In this document: positions 27,022 to 34,837 of the stretch, piece after piece
Position numbering within the stretch: the stretch's first letter is position 1
Layout: each line of letters opens with the position of its first letter
Assembly: GCA_958295785.1 (NCBI GenBank)
Contig: OY282377.1
Location: forward strand, 2,494,394 to 2,558,393
Origin: an uncultured Latescibacterota bacterium
Lineage (GTDB): Bacteria > Latescibacterota > UBA2968
Length of the DNA: 64,000 nucleotides
Direction: 5' to 3'
Made by a program: the position numbers and the translations under genes
The notes under the pieces: model-generated
What the model saw: the letters and a program-made list of their open reading frames with translations, nothing else
Told to the model about the DNA's origin: nothing
The model's database searches: none

Positions 27022-27143
27022 CTGCGTTTATCTGTGGTTGCTTTTCGCGTCGGGCGAGCACGGGGGCACCGCCCCTACGCTACCCTGCACTTCTCTCACC
27101 GCTTGCCTTCCATCTGCGTTTATCTGCGGTTGCTTTTCGCGTC
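27019..27143. repeat. Two 33-bp direct repeats flanking a 28-bp dispersed repeat
   Basis: A unit CATCTGCGTTTATCTGTGGT followed by TGCTTTTCGCGTC occurs at 27019-27051 and again, with one change, at 27111-27143. Copy 8 of the 28-bp repeat (27052-27079) directly follows the first unit. The first unit includes the start codon of the TauE-type gene. Confidence 0.75.
27052..27079. repeat. 28-bp dispersed repeat, copy 8
   Basis: Variant GGGCGAGCACGGGGGCACCG; it abuts a 33-bp direct repeat unit. Confidence 0.8.
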
Positions 27144-27204
27144 AAACCGCGTATCTTGCTGACTCTGCTGCTTTTACTCATCACGCTCCACTCTCCACTG
27201 CTTC

Positions 27205-28440
27205 ATGAACACCATCATCCGCAATCCGCTCATTCTTCCCGTCTATATCCCCACCTTCCTGATCAGATTGGGTAGCGGCTTGCTCATTCCCATTTTGCCA
27301 CTGTATGCCAAATCGTTTGACATCTCCTACGGCGTCGTCGGCCTCGTGCTCGCAGCCGACGGTCTGGGTCATCTCATTGGCGACCTGCCCGCGGCTGTCG
27401 TGCTGAACCGAATCGGGCGAAAAATGGCGATGCTTTTGGGCGTGCTCACGGTCGCGTTGTGCGGCGTGGGGCTTTTTATTGCGCCGTCCATTTTGGCGGT
27501 CTTCCTCCTGCGGTTTGTCGGCGGCATCGGCGGCGCGCTGTGGGACATCTCGCGCTATGCCTATTTGGCGGACACCACCGCCACGCACCAACGAGGCCGC
27601 GCCCTCTCGGTATTCGGCGGGATCAGCCGCGTCGGCACCTTTGCAGGCCCCGCCATTGGGGGCTATATCGCCTCGCTCACATCTGTCAAAGGCCCGTTTC
27701 TCGCTTATGGCGGCATCGTCCTTATGGCCGCAGTCATCGCCGCCATCGCTGTCGAAGCCTCTGGCAAACGCCTCGCCCCTCCGCAACGCGGTCATCTGCG
27801 CCACATCGCCGACATCTTCCGCGCCCACAGCCGGGATTTGCTCACCGCGGGGACAGGCCAACTCTTTGCCCAAACCATTCGCAGTGGTCGCTACGCCATC
27901 ATACCGCTGTACGGCGCCGAGGTGCTCGGCTTGGGGTATGAACACGTCGGCCTCATTCTCAGCATCTCGGGGGCGATTGACATGGCGATGTTCTATCCCG
28001 CCGGGGTCATCATGGATCGCCTGGGCCGCAAATTCTCTTATGTGCCCAGTTTCGCGCTGCAAGCCATTGGCATGGCACTCATTCCCGCCACGCAAGTCTT
28101 TGCCCCGTATTTGAACATGGTGCCCCTTTTGCCCCTCGATCTCATCAGCGGAGAATTTATCGCCCTCCTGCTCGCCGCCAGCTTGATTGGATTTGGCAAT
28201 GGCCTCAGTTCAGGAGGCATGATGACCTTGGGCGCGGACCTCGCCCCTCGCGACGGTCTCAGCGCGTTTTTGGGGCTTTGGCGGCTGATCGGCGATGGGG
28301 GTCGTCTCAGCGGCCCGGTGTGCGTGGGTTATATCGCCGACTTGCTCGGCCTGTCGCCCGCGGCTTTGGCTATCGCCGGCATCGGCCTCTCCGCAGCGGG
28401 CATCTTTCTCTTTTTTGTACCCGAAACGCTGAAAAAATAA
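27205..28440 (+). CDS. Major facilitator superfamily transporter
   Basis: A 411-residue protein with 12 predicted membrane segments. Both halves carry the MFS loop motif: LNRIGRKMAMLLG near residue 72 and MDRLGRKFSYVPS near 272. The N-terminal LIRLGSGLLIPILPLYAKSF and GISRVGTFAGPAIGGYIAS are typical of drug-efflux type members. The substrate is unknown. It is divergent from the TauE/SafE gene and ends 7 bp from the convergent unknown gene. Confidence 0.85.
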   Translation: MNTIIRNPLILPVYIPTFLIRLGSGLLIPILPLYAKSFDISYGVVGLVLAADGLGHLIGDLPAAVVLNRIGRKMAMLLGVLTVALCGVGLFIAPSILAVFLLRFVGGIGGALWDISRYAYLADTTATHQRGRALSVFGGISRVGTFAGPAIGGYIASLTSVKGPFLAYGGIVLMAAVIAAIAVEASGKRLAPPQRGHLRHIADIFRAHSRDLLTAGTGQLFAQTIRSGRYAIIPLYGAEVLGLGYEHVGLILSISGAIDMAMFYPAGVIMDRLGRKFSYVPSFALQAIGMALIPATQVFAPYLNMVPLLPLDLISGEFIALLLAASLIGFGNGLSSGGMMTLGADLAPRDGLSAFLGLWRLIGDGGRLSGPVCVGYIADLLGLSPAALAIAGIGLSAAGIFLFFVPETLKK

Positions 28441-28447
28441 CCATCAG

Positions 28448-29194
28448 CTAAACCTTCGCCACAACTTCCAAACGCGCCACAATCTCGTCAATCGGGGCGT
28501 GGCAGCCCAAACACGGATGGGGAAACGCGCCTGTTGCGCGCAAGTGTTCGCCATTTCGCACATGAAATCGCCCCGTGCGATCCATAAACTGCCCCCAGTG
28601 CCCCATTCCGATTCCCGACCGAGAACTCGCTTTGGCACTGTCGCGCCAGCTTTTGGGAAAGAGCGTCTGAAACGGCGGCGCGGAATTGAGCCAACTGCCA
28701 CACCGAACGGTCTCGACTTCGGGACGGCGAGCTTGCGTATCGCGCAACAATTGCAACAACGTATCCCGAAACGCGCCGCGCATCTCGCTCAGCGGGGACT
28801 TGGGCTGATACACATTGGCAATGTGGAGCGCGATGTAATCCTCGCCATCGTCATACGTCCAGCAGTGATAGGGACGCCCTTGGGGGGATGGTCTGCGCCC
28901 TCCCTTTGTCACGCGAGGCCACAAATAGGCCAGCCCCTCGTCTTCCCACGCGCCGCCCTCGCGGCGATCAAAAATGGCCTTTAAGCCTTTGAGATAGGCG
29001 TTCCAATCCAAATCTTCACGCCCCCAAGCCGGGTGGTGTTCGCCGTCGAAAAAATCCGTATTGCGATACACATTGACCCGAGAGACTATCGCATCTTCAA
29101 ACGCGATGCCCTCCCGTTCCATCAACACCCGCACATACCACAAACTCAACTTGAGAAAATGGCTGACGTAGTGAACGCGGATTTCATTTTCCAT
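28448..29194 (-). CDS. Conserved-looking protein of unknown function with HPCLGCH motif
   Basis: Encodes 248 residues of a soluble protein that I do not recognise. It starts MENEIRVHYVSHFLKLSLWYVRVL, is rich in Trp and Tyr (GRPYHCWTYDDGEDYIALHIANVY), and has a C-terminal cluster of possible metal or haem ligands, FPHPCLGCHAPIDEI, near residues 225-240. The single C-x2-C-H resembles a haem c attachment site, but there is no signal peptide, so that is unlikely. The start is the first ATG after a terminator hairpin 20 bp upstream. Confidence 0.6.
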   Translation of the reverse strand: MENEIRVHYVSHFLKLSLWYVRVLMEREGIAFEDAIVSRVNVYRNTDFFDGEHHPAWGREDLDWNAYLKGLKAIFDRREGGAWEDEGLAYLWPRVTKGGRRPSPQGRPYHCWTYDDGEDYIALHIANVYQPKSPLSEMRGAFRDTLLQLLRDTQARRPEVETVRCGSWLNSAPPFQTLFPKSWRDSAKASSRSGIGMGHWGQFMDRTGRFHVRNGEHLRATGAFPHPCLGCHAPIDEIVARLEVVAKV

Positions 29195-29205
29195 AAACCC
29201 CTCGC

Positions 29206-29260
29206 AAAAAAATTAAGGCGTCTATGCGCGTTCGGAACGAATCCGAGTTCATGGACGCCT
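29206..29260 (-). terminator. Intrinsic terminator after the two-gene membrane/FlgT-like operon
   Basis: On the minus strand the stem AGGCGTC / GACGCCT, with an inner CGG/CCG pair, is followed by TAATTTTTTT. It separates the 29303-30226 gene pair from the next gene. Confidence 0.6.
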
Positions 29261-29302
29261 CGTGCTTATATGGCCTTAAGTGCCTTAGTTGTTGACATCC
29301 CA

Positions 29303-29758
29303 TTAGCTGTTCACATTTTCCAGTTCTGCTTTTGCATCGCGCTCTTTCAAAACTTGACGAACGGGATCTCCAACCTGCACATCGCTTTCTAGATCATAGA
29401 GATAGGAAAAAAAAGTTCTTTGGGGTTCATATCTCGTTATCCAGTCGGAAGGCATAAGGGCCCGAGCCAATGGGCCAAATGCCAAGCCGTGATCGTCAAT
29501 TTTCTCCCCGGGCATGGATTGGTAGGCAGATGTCACAGAAAATTTTGCATGAACCTCAGTAACCACTACTCTGACTTTTGTGCGTTCAATAGAGCCTAAA
29601 ACTTCTGTTGTATCGGGGTCTATAATATCTCCAGTTTCAAGAGACATTACGTCGAAGAGCATGCCAACAGAGACGCCCTCTGTAGAGCCTATGTTTACCG
29701 CAATTTCTCGCTTGTTGTTAAACACAGCCGCGACTTTTCCGCGAATCGGTTTGGTCAT
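29303..29758 (-). CDS. Hypothetical protein with FlgT-C-like fold pattern
   Basis: Encodes 151 residues. The first 75 residues (GKVAAVFNNKREIAVNIGST followed by EGVSVGMLFDV...VRVVVTEVHAKFSVT) follow the small beta-barrel pattern seen at the C-terminus of flagellar protein FlgT and in related hypothetical proteins: a glycine-rich start, then VNIG...GV..G..F.V. No signal peptide is visible. It starts 3 bp after the membrane-protein gene, so the pair is one operon. The function is unknown. Confidence 0.5.
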   Translation of the reverse strand: MTKPIRGKVAAVFNNKREIAVNIGSTEGVSVGMLFDVMSLETGDIIDPDTTEVLGSIERTKVRVVVTEVHAKFSVTSAYQSMPGEKIDDHGLAFGPLARALMPSDWITRYEPQRTFFSYLYDLESDVQVGDPVRQVLKERDAKAELENVNS

Positions 29759-29761
29759 TGT

Positions 29762-30226
29762 CTATCCCTCGTTCGTTGTGTTGTCAGGAAAGTACCTCGG
29801 GTCTAATTCTTTTACATCTTCCGGAACAATATCTCTCCAATCCTCAAGCGCGTCATCTGCCGTAGCGAGTTGTTCAATGACAATGGCTTCAACCCTGGCG
29901 AGTGTCACTTGATATTCCACAGAAGACTCAGGGTGCTGTGAGGACGCTATTGTTTTGGCTACCCGAGAAAGGCTTTGATAGAGCGAAAAAAGACGCCGGA
30001 ATGCAGACCGTGCGTGTGGCTTGATGATTTCTCTGGCTGCCACACGCGCTGAGTGACGACCGAAAATGAATGAACCACCAAGCCCTGCCAATAAGGAAAA
30101 GGATTGCAAAAGAACACTCTCCAAATTGGTCAAAGTACGCGAGGTTGCTACATACGCGAAAAGACCTGCTACCACTACGGAGATTGCGATGAGCAAAAGG
30201 GGGGCGACGCGTTCGAGGTTTTTCAT
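29762..30226 (-). CDS. Small membrane protein of unknown function
   Basis: Encodes 154 residues. Two hydrophobic segments lie at about residues 9-27 (PLLLIAISVVVAGLFAYVA) and 38-56 (LLQSFSLLAGLGGSFIFG). A soluble helical C-terminal part follows, residues 65-154, with EYQVTLARVEAIVIEQLATA. It resembles membrane-anchored partners of small signalling or defence operons, but no family is recognised. It is the first gene of a pair with the FlgT-C-like protein. Confidence 0.5.
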   Translation of the reverse strand: MKNLERVAPLLLIAISVVVAGLFAYVATSRTLTNLESVLLQSFSLLAGLGGSFIFGRHSARVAAREIIKPHARSAFRRLFSLYQSLSRVAKTIASSQHPESSVEYQVTLARVEAIVIEQLATADDALEDWRDIVPEDVKELDPRYFPDNTTNEG

Positions 30227-30254
30227 GCCAATAAAGAATTTTCAGAACAAAAAA

Positions 30255-30330
30255 TGGAGCGGGAAACGGGACTCGAACCCGCGACATCAAGCTTGGGAAG
30301 CTTGCACTCTACCAACTGAGTTATTCCCGC
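30255..30330 (-). tRNA. tRNA-Gly (anticodon CCC), CCA encoded
   Basis: The minus strand gives a full cloverleaf: acceptor GCGGGAA/TTCCCGC, D stem ACTC/GAGT with AGTTGGTA loop, anticodon stem CAAGC/GCTTG with loop TTCCCAA, T arm GCGGG-TTCGAGT-CCCGT, discriminator T and an encoded CCA. The anticodon CCC reads GGG glycine codons. Confidence 0.96.
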
Positions 30331-30371
30331 TCCGCAATGGGTAGCCAATTTACACTTGTGAATATGTGGTG

Positions 30372-31286
30372 TCAAGATTTTTTCAGATGGCGCGAAATGG
30401 TTTCTGCCGCGCCATGTGCATCCACCCATGTGACGCGCTCGTCTTTGCGAAAAAAGGTCATCTGTCGCTTGGCATAGTGCCGCGTAGCCTGTTGCACATC
30501 GGCGATGGCGTGGTCGAGTGTGATCTCGCCATTGAGATATTGAAAAACTTCGCGGTAGCCAAAGGTTTTGAGCGCGTTCAGATCCGAGGCGTAACCCCTT
30601 TCGCGGAGGCAACGCGCTTCTTCAACCAAGCCCTGCGCGAACATCTGACGGGCGCGTGTGTTGATTCGATCATAGAGGGCCTCGCGTTCCCAGTACAAGC
30701 CAAAATAAGATGCGGTGCAATGGATCGGCGGCGATGGCGGCACTTTCTGGTACTCAGAGAGGGGCTTGCCCGATGCCTCATAAACCTCCAACCCGCGTAT
30801 GATGCGCTGCGTATCGGTCGCCTGAATTTTTGCGGCCCATTCCGGATCGACCTCCCGCAGTTTTTTGTACAATTTGGGAAGCCCATCTCGCGCTTCTGCC
30901 TGCAAGCGCGTGCGAATCCCCGCGGGAATCTGCGGCATGGGCGAAAAGCCGTCGCACAATGCGCGGATATACAACCCCGCGCCGCCGACCACGAGAGGCA
31001 TCTTGCCGCGACTCAAAACATCCCCAATCGCTGCTGTGGCATCTTCGGCAAATTGCCCCGCGCTATAATCGGCGGCTGGATCGACAAAATCGATCAGGTG
31101 ATGGCACGCGGCAACCCGTTCTTCAGGGGTCGGCTTTGCGGTGCCAATATCCATGAAGCGATAGACCTGACGCGCATCTGCCGAGATGATTTCGCCATTT
31201 AACCGTTGCGCCAGTTCAATGCCCACAGCCGTTTTGCCCGACGCCGTGGGGCCGGCAAGCACCAGAATATGTGGAAGAGAAGCCAT
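30372..31286 (-). CDS. miaA: tRNA dimethylallyltransferase
   Basis: A 304-residue MiaA, which adds the dimethylallyl group to A37 of tRNAs that read UNN codons. The P-loop is LAGPTASGKTAVGIELA near residue 9; SADARQVYRFMDIGTAKPT, VVGGAGLYIRAL, and ALKTFGYREVFQYL...TRHYAKRQMTFFR are family signatures. The ATG at 31286 was chosen because the upstream codons are dispersed-repeat sequence. It lies downstream of mutL in the same direction, a common pairing in bacteria. Confidence 0.95.
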   Translation of the reverse strand: MASLPHILVLAGPTASGKTAVGIELAQRLNGEIISADARQVYRFMDIGTAKPTPEERVAACHHLIDFVDPAADYSAGQFAEDATAAIGDVLSRGKMPLVVGGAGLYIRALCDGFSPMPQIPAGIRTRLQAEARDGLPKLYKKLREVDPEWAAKIQATDTQRIIRGLEVYEASGKPLSEYQKVPPSPPIHCTASYFGLYWEREALYDRINTRARQMFAQGLVEEARCLRERGYASDLNALKTFGYREVFQYLNGEITLDHAIADVQQATRHYAKRQMTFFRKDERVTWVDAHGAAETISRHLKKS

Positions 31287-31343
31287 AATCAGTACGGCAG
31301 GTGAGATGGAAGACGGAAGAGAGAGAAGATGCGAGGATAGAAA

Positions 31344-31371
31344 CGTAGGGGCGATGCCCCCGTGCTCGCCC
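31344..31371. repeat. 28-bp dispersed repeat, copy 9
   Basis: Canonical, reverse orientation; the GATGCGAGGATAGAAA leader is the same as at copy 6. It lies in the mutL-miaA gap. Confidence 0.85.
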
Positions 31372-31416
31372 GAAAAGGCAAGATACAAGATGGAAGTTTA
31401 GCCACAAAAAATTCGC

Positions 31417-33204
31417 TTACCGCTTGAACCGATTGTCGATTTCGTCCAGCCCGATCTTGATCAGCGTTGGACGGCCATAAGGGCCGATGAAAGGTTCGCG
31501 CGTTGCGAACAATTGATCGATGAGCGCGCGCATTTCTTCGGTCGATAAATCCTCACCCGTGCGTATGGATGTGTGCCACGCATAAGACGAAGCCAGCCGG
31601 TGTTCTTGCGGCGCGATCTGTCGCTCCTGCCCTGCCGGCGGCACAGCGGTCGCCTGTTCGGCTTCGGCCATGTCCCGAATCATATCTCGCAAAAGTTGCC
31701 CGTCTTGCCACGCCCGTAGCCCGATGGGAATCGCATCCACGACAACCGTATTGCCGCCAAAATCGCGGATGCCAAACCCCATTTTCTCCAAAAGCGGCAT
31801 GGTCTCGCGCACGATGTGAATTTCTTTCACACCAAAGGCGAGCGTGAGCGGAAACAACATCCGCTGGCTCGTTGCGGGACGGGCGTGCATATTTTCAATG
31901 GCGCGTTCGTACAAAATCCGCTGGTGGGCCACCTGCTGATCTATGGCGATCAGCCCGTTTTTGATATGCGCCAAAATGTACTTGCTGTGCAACTGCCACA
32001 CGGAAACCTGCGCCATATCCTCTTCGGCAAGACCGCCCGCCTCAACATCCGCCGCGCCCTTTGAACCCCTCGGCGACGACCGCACGGTTAGGGGCAATGC
32101 CATCTGCGGTTCGCCGCCCACTTTGGGCTGATAGGCCATGGGATTTTCTGCGACGCGCCCTTGCGTGCCTTCGGGCATCGCGGCAACGGCGCCATCGCCC
32201 AGTTGGGGAATCAGATCTTCGCCGCGCAATGCTCGATGCACCGCACGGGTGATGGTGGCGTAAATCAACCGCTCATCGGCAAAGCGAACCTCGCGCTTGG
32301 ACGGATGCACATTGACATCCACGCGGGCGGGATCGATGCTCAGGCAGAGGCAATAAGACGGCGCCAGGCCTTTGGGCAAAAGCCCGCCATACCCTTCGTA
32401 CACCGCATGGGCAATGGCTTTGTGCTGCACCCATCGGTGGTTGACGATCAAAACCTGTTGCGCGCCGGATTTTCGCGCGGTCTCGGGCTTGCCGACAAAG
32501 CCGCGCACCTCTGCCCCGCTCGCGCTGCTTTCAACGCCAATGGCGTCTTTGCCATATCGCACGCCAAAGATCTGCTCGGCCCGGCGATCAAAGCTGCCCC
32601 TGGCCAATTGCAACACATGGCGGCCGTTGTGCCTGAGGTCAAACCCGATCTCGGGATAGGCCATTGCCATCGCGGTTATAGTGTTCACAATATGGCGAAA
32701 TTCCGTATCCACACCCTTGAGAAATTTTCGCCTGGCGGGCACGTTAAAAAATAGCCCGTGCAAGGTAATGGTCGTGCCCGGCCCGCGCCCAATCGCAGAC
32801 ACATCTCGCACGCGCCCGCCCACCACATCCACGCGCGTTCCCTCGATAGCCTCTGCAACCCGCGTTTCAAGGGCCATCCGCGAAACCGCGGCAATGCTGG
32901 GCAGGGCCTCGCCCCGGAACCCATGCGTGAGCAACCCTTTCAGGTCATCCAAATTTTGAATTTTGCTCGTCGCATGTCGCTCGAGTGCCAAAAGCGCGTC
33001 GTCGCGCGACATCCCGCACCCGTTGTCGCTGACCCGCAGGCTGTCCTTGCCGGCGGCGGTCACTTCGATGAGGATGCGATCCGATCCCGCATCTATCGAA
33101 TTTTCGATCAATTCTTTTGCGACAGATGCCGGGCGTTCAACCACTTCGCCTGCGGCGATGCGGTTGGCAATGTCATCTGGAAGGATGTGAATTTTATTGC
33201 CCAT
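31417..33204 (-). CDS. mutL: DNA mismatch repair protein MutL
   Basis: A 595-residue MutL. The GHKL ATPase N-terminus shows KELIENSIDAGSDRILIEV near residue 30, VSDNGCGMSRDDA near 57, HGFRGEALPSIAAVSR near 93, and GTTITLHGLFFNVPARRKFL near 140. The C-terminal domain has IDQQVAHQRILYE where nuclease-type MutL proteins have DQHAxxExxxxE; two of the key residues are changed. It would therefore act without its own nicking activity. miaA follows it. The start ATG comes 18 bases after the T-rich end of a candidate structured RNA. Confidence 0.95.
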   Translation of the reverse strand: MGNKIHILPDDIANRIAAGEVVERPASVAKELIENSIDAGSDRILIEVTAAGKDSLRVSDNGCGMSRDDALLALERHATSKIQNLDDLKGLLTHGFRGEALPSIAAVSRMALETRVAEAIEGTRVDVVGGRVRDVSAIGRGPGTTITLHGLFFNVPARRKFLKGVDTEFRHIVNTITAMAMAYPEIGFDLRHNGRHVLQLARGSFDRRAEQIFGVRYGKDAIGVESSASGAEVRGFVGKPETARKSGAQQVLIVNHRWVQHKAIAHAVYEGYGGLLPKGLAPSYCLCLSIDPARVDVNVHPSKREVRFADERLIYATITRAVHRALRGEDLIPQLGDGAVAAMPEGTQGRVAENPMAYQPKVGGEPQMALPLTVRSSPRGSKGAADVEAGGLAEEDMAQVSVWQLHSKYILAHIKNGLIAIDQQVAHQRILYERAIENMHARPATSQRMLFPLTLAFGVKEIHIVRETMPLLEKMGFGIRDFGGNTVVVDAIPIGLRAWQDGQLLRDMIRDMAEAEQATAVPPAGQERQIAPQEHRLASSYAWHTSIRTGEDLSTEEMRALIDQLFATREPFIGPYGRPTLIKIGLDEIDNRFKR

Positions 33205-33221
33205 GCCATACGCGCTCGAAT

Positions 33222-33354
33222 AAAAAACAAAAAACGCCTAACCCGCTGGGCGCCGAATAATAATTGTCGAAGTCCCGGTGTAAAACAGCGGAAAACTTCC
33301 TGTGGGGCCACCCTTGTGCAGATTCAAGGCGTTTTTTTGTGAAGCCTAAGCTCC
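33222..33354 (-). ncRNA. Candidate structured RNA upstream of mutL
   Basis: A closing stem AAAACGCCT (33231-33239) / AGGCGTTTT (33327-33335) encloses 87 bases and is followed on the minus strand by TTTTTTGTTTTTT. Inside, CCGCTG (33243) pairs with CAGCGG (33286), and GAAGT (33269) pairs with ACTTC (33295). These two pairings cross, so a pseudoknot is possible. A promoter lies just upstream (33361-33389). No known family is recognised. Confidence 0.45.
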
Positions 33355-33360
33355 GCAGAA

Positions 33361-33389
33361 AATATAGCAATTTTGCACATTGAAATCAA
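33361..33389 (-). promoter_or_regulatory. Promoter for the candidate RNA and mutL
   Basis: On the minus strand, TTGATT (33389-33384) is followed after 17 bases by TATATT (33366-33361). Predicted transcripts start near 33354. Confidence 0.6.
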
Positions 33390-33427
33390 GGGCTTTGATA
33401 TTCATGCTGGCGTCATTTTTCACTGGC

Positions 33428-33456
33428 TTGCCTCAGTCGCTTTATGGCATTATCTT
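33428..33456 (+). promoter_or_regulatory. Possible promoter of hpt
   Basis: TTGCCT (33428-33433), a 17-base spacer, then TATCTT (33451-33456), about 45 bases before the hpt start. Confidence 0.4.
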
Positions 33457-33500
33457 TGTTTTTTGTGCCGGCGTATTGTGTCTCTCAAGGAGATTTTCTC

Positions 33501-34025
33501 ATGCAAAACCCGCCCCTTCAAGTCAAATCCGTCTTAATTGATGAAAAAGCGATTCAGCGCCGCGTTGAGGAACTCGGCGCCGAGATTTCCGAGCAGTATC
33601 CAGAGGGCGTTGTCCTCGTGGGCATTCTCAAAGGCGCGATCTATTTTTTGGCGGACCTTTCGCGTGCGATCAAAAGCCCCGTTGAAATGGACTTCGTCGT
33701 CGCTTCAAGTTATCGGGGCACCGAGAGTTCGGGCGCGGTGACGCTCTCAACAGACCTCAGTGGTAAAATTGCCGACCACCATGTGATCATCGTCGAAGAT
33801 ATCGTGGATACCGGGCGCACGGTCTCGGCACTGATCGCGTCATTACAGGACAAAGACCCACGCAGCATCGGCGTTTGCACCCTTATCGACAAACCAGACC
33901 GCCGCATCGTACCCGTTCCCATTGATTACTGCGGTTTCACCATCCCAGACAAATTTGTGGTGGGCTATGGCCTCGACTACGACCAAGCCTACCGCAACCT
34001 TCCCTATATCGCTGTGATTGCTTGA
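33501..34025 (+). CDS. hpt: Hypoxanthine phosphoribosyltransferase
   Basis: A 174-residue purine salvage enzyme that makes IMP or GMP from the base and PRPP. Marks are LVGILKGAIYFLADLSRAI near residue 40, SSYRGTESSG near 70, the PRPP loop VIIVEDIVDTGRTVSALI near 97, and the C-terminal FVVGYGLDYDQAYRNLPYI. The ATG at 33501 follows AAGGAG; upstream codons show no similarity. The gene is divergent from mutL and is not followed by ftsH, its frequent neighbour elsewhere. Confidence 0.95.
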   Translation: MQNPPLQVKSVLIDEKAIQRRVEELGAEISEQYPEGVVLVGILKGAIYFLADLSRAIKSPVEMDFVVASSYRGTESSGAVTLSTDLSGKIADHHVIIVEDIVDTGRTVSALIASLQDKDPRSIGVCTLIDKPDRRIVPVPIDYCGFTIPDKFVVGYGLDYDQAYRNLPYIAVIA

Positions 34026-34092
34026 AGCGAGCAGTCCCCGCTCACCCCCAAAAAAACGCTACGCCCTTCAATTTCGCAGATTCGTCCGTTCC

Positions 34093-34773
34093 TCACCCGA
34101 GCAACGCACGCACGCGCTGAAATAACGCATCGATCATATCTTCGGTCAGAACGCCTGTGTTCATATTGTAGCGGCTAAAATGGTAGGTCGCCACGAGGGT
34201 TTTATCGCTGCCCTCAAAATGATAAACCCCGCCGTGCTGAAACGGATATGCGTTCAGGCGGGGTACGCGCCCTGCTGCCTTTTCCAACCGAACATAACTG
34301 TCAAACGCATCCTTGCCCATCGCCAAAACGATTTTGACGCCGTGCAAAAAGGCGATCTCTCGATCCAGCCATTTGAGGCAAGCGCGTTTTTCTGCGGCAG
34401 TTGGGCGGTTTTGAGGCGGGACGCACTTGACGGCATTGGTAATGTACACATTGTCCAGACGCATGCCGTCATGGCGATCAAGCGATGTTTCCCGGTTGGC
34501 AAAACCGTGCCGAAACAGGGCGCGGTAAAGCACGTCGCCCGCCCCATCGCCCGTAAATGGCCTGCCCGTGCGATTGGCCCCATGCGCGCCGGGTGCCAGG
34601 CCAATAATGAGCAGTTGCGCGCTACCATCCCCAAATCCCGGAACCGGCTTTGCCCAGTAGGTGCTGTCGGCGATCTTGCGATTTTCTGCCCGATCAAATG
34701 TGCGGCAGTACGCGGATAGACGCTCGCACAGGGTACAGGCGGCAATTTCTTTTTTTGAGATGCGGTTTTGCAT
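34093..34773 (-). CDS. Uracil-DNA glycosylase, family 5 (UdgB-like)
   Basis: Encodes 226 residues. Motif 1 is LAPGAHGANRTGRPFTGDGAG near residue 60, the family 5 form (GLAPAxxGxNRTGRxFxGDxxG). The N-terminal CTLCERL and the later VKCVPPQNRP carry iron-sulfur cysteines. ATYHFSRYNMNTG near the C-terminus is motif 2. The enzyme removes uracil, and often other deaminated bases, from DNA. The ATG at 34773 (MQNRISKKEI) was preferred over 34815, because the upstream codons overlap a terminator hairpin. Confidence 0.88.
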   Translation of the reverse strand: MQNRISKKEIAACTLCERLSAYCRTFDRAENRKIADSTYWAKPVPGFGDGSAQLLIIGLAPGAHGANRTGRPFTGDGAGDVLYRALFRHGFANRETSLDRHDGMRLDNVYITNAVKCVPPQNRPTAAEKRACLKWLDREIAFLHGVKIVLAMGKDAFDSYVRLEKAAGRVPRLNAYPFQHGGVYHFEGSDKTLVATYHFSRYNMNTGVLTEDMIDALFQRVRALLG

Positions 34774-34785
34774 ATTGCCAAAAAA

Positions 34786-34812
34786 GAAAAAGGCGACCCT
34801 TGACGGATCGCC
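34786..34812 (-). terminator. Intrinsic terminator of the glutaredoxin-like gene
   Basis: On the minus strand, GGCGATCC / GGGTCGCC is followed by TTTTTCTTTTTT. It lies 26 bp after the stop at 34838. Confidence 0.6.
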
Positions 34813-34837
34813 CAAAGAGAAATTTCATCTCCTTTTT

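Noticed and set aside
27181-28095. 304-residue minus-strand frame opposite the MFS gene
   Set aside because: Low-complexity composition (His, Asp, Glu, Gly) and no motifs; a shadow of the transporter.
28448-29194. Haem c binding at the single C-x2-C-H
   Set aside because: CLGCH matches the pattern, but there is no signal peptide, so cytochrome c maturation would not reach it.
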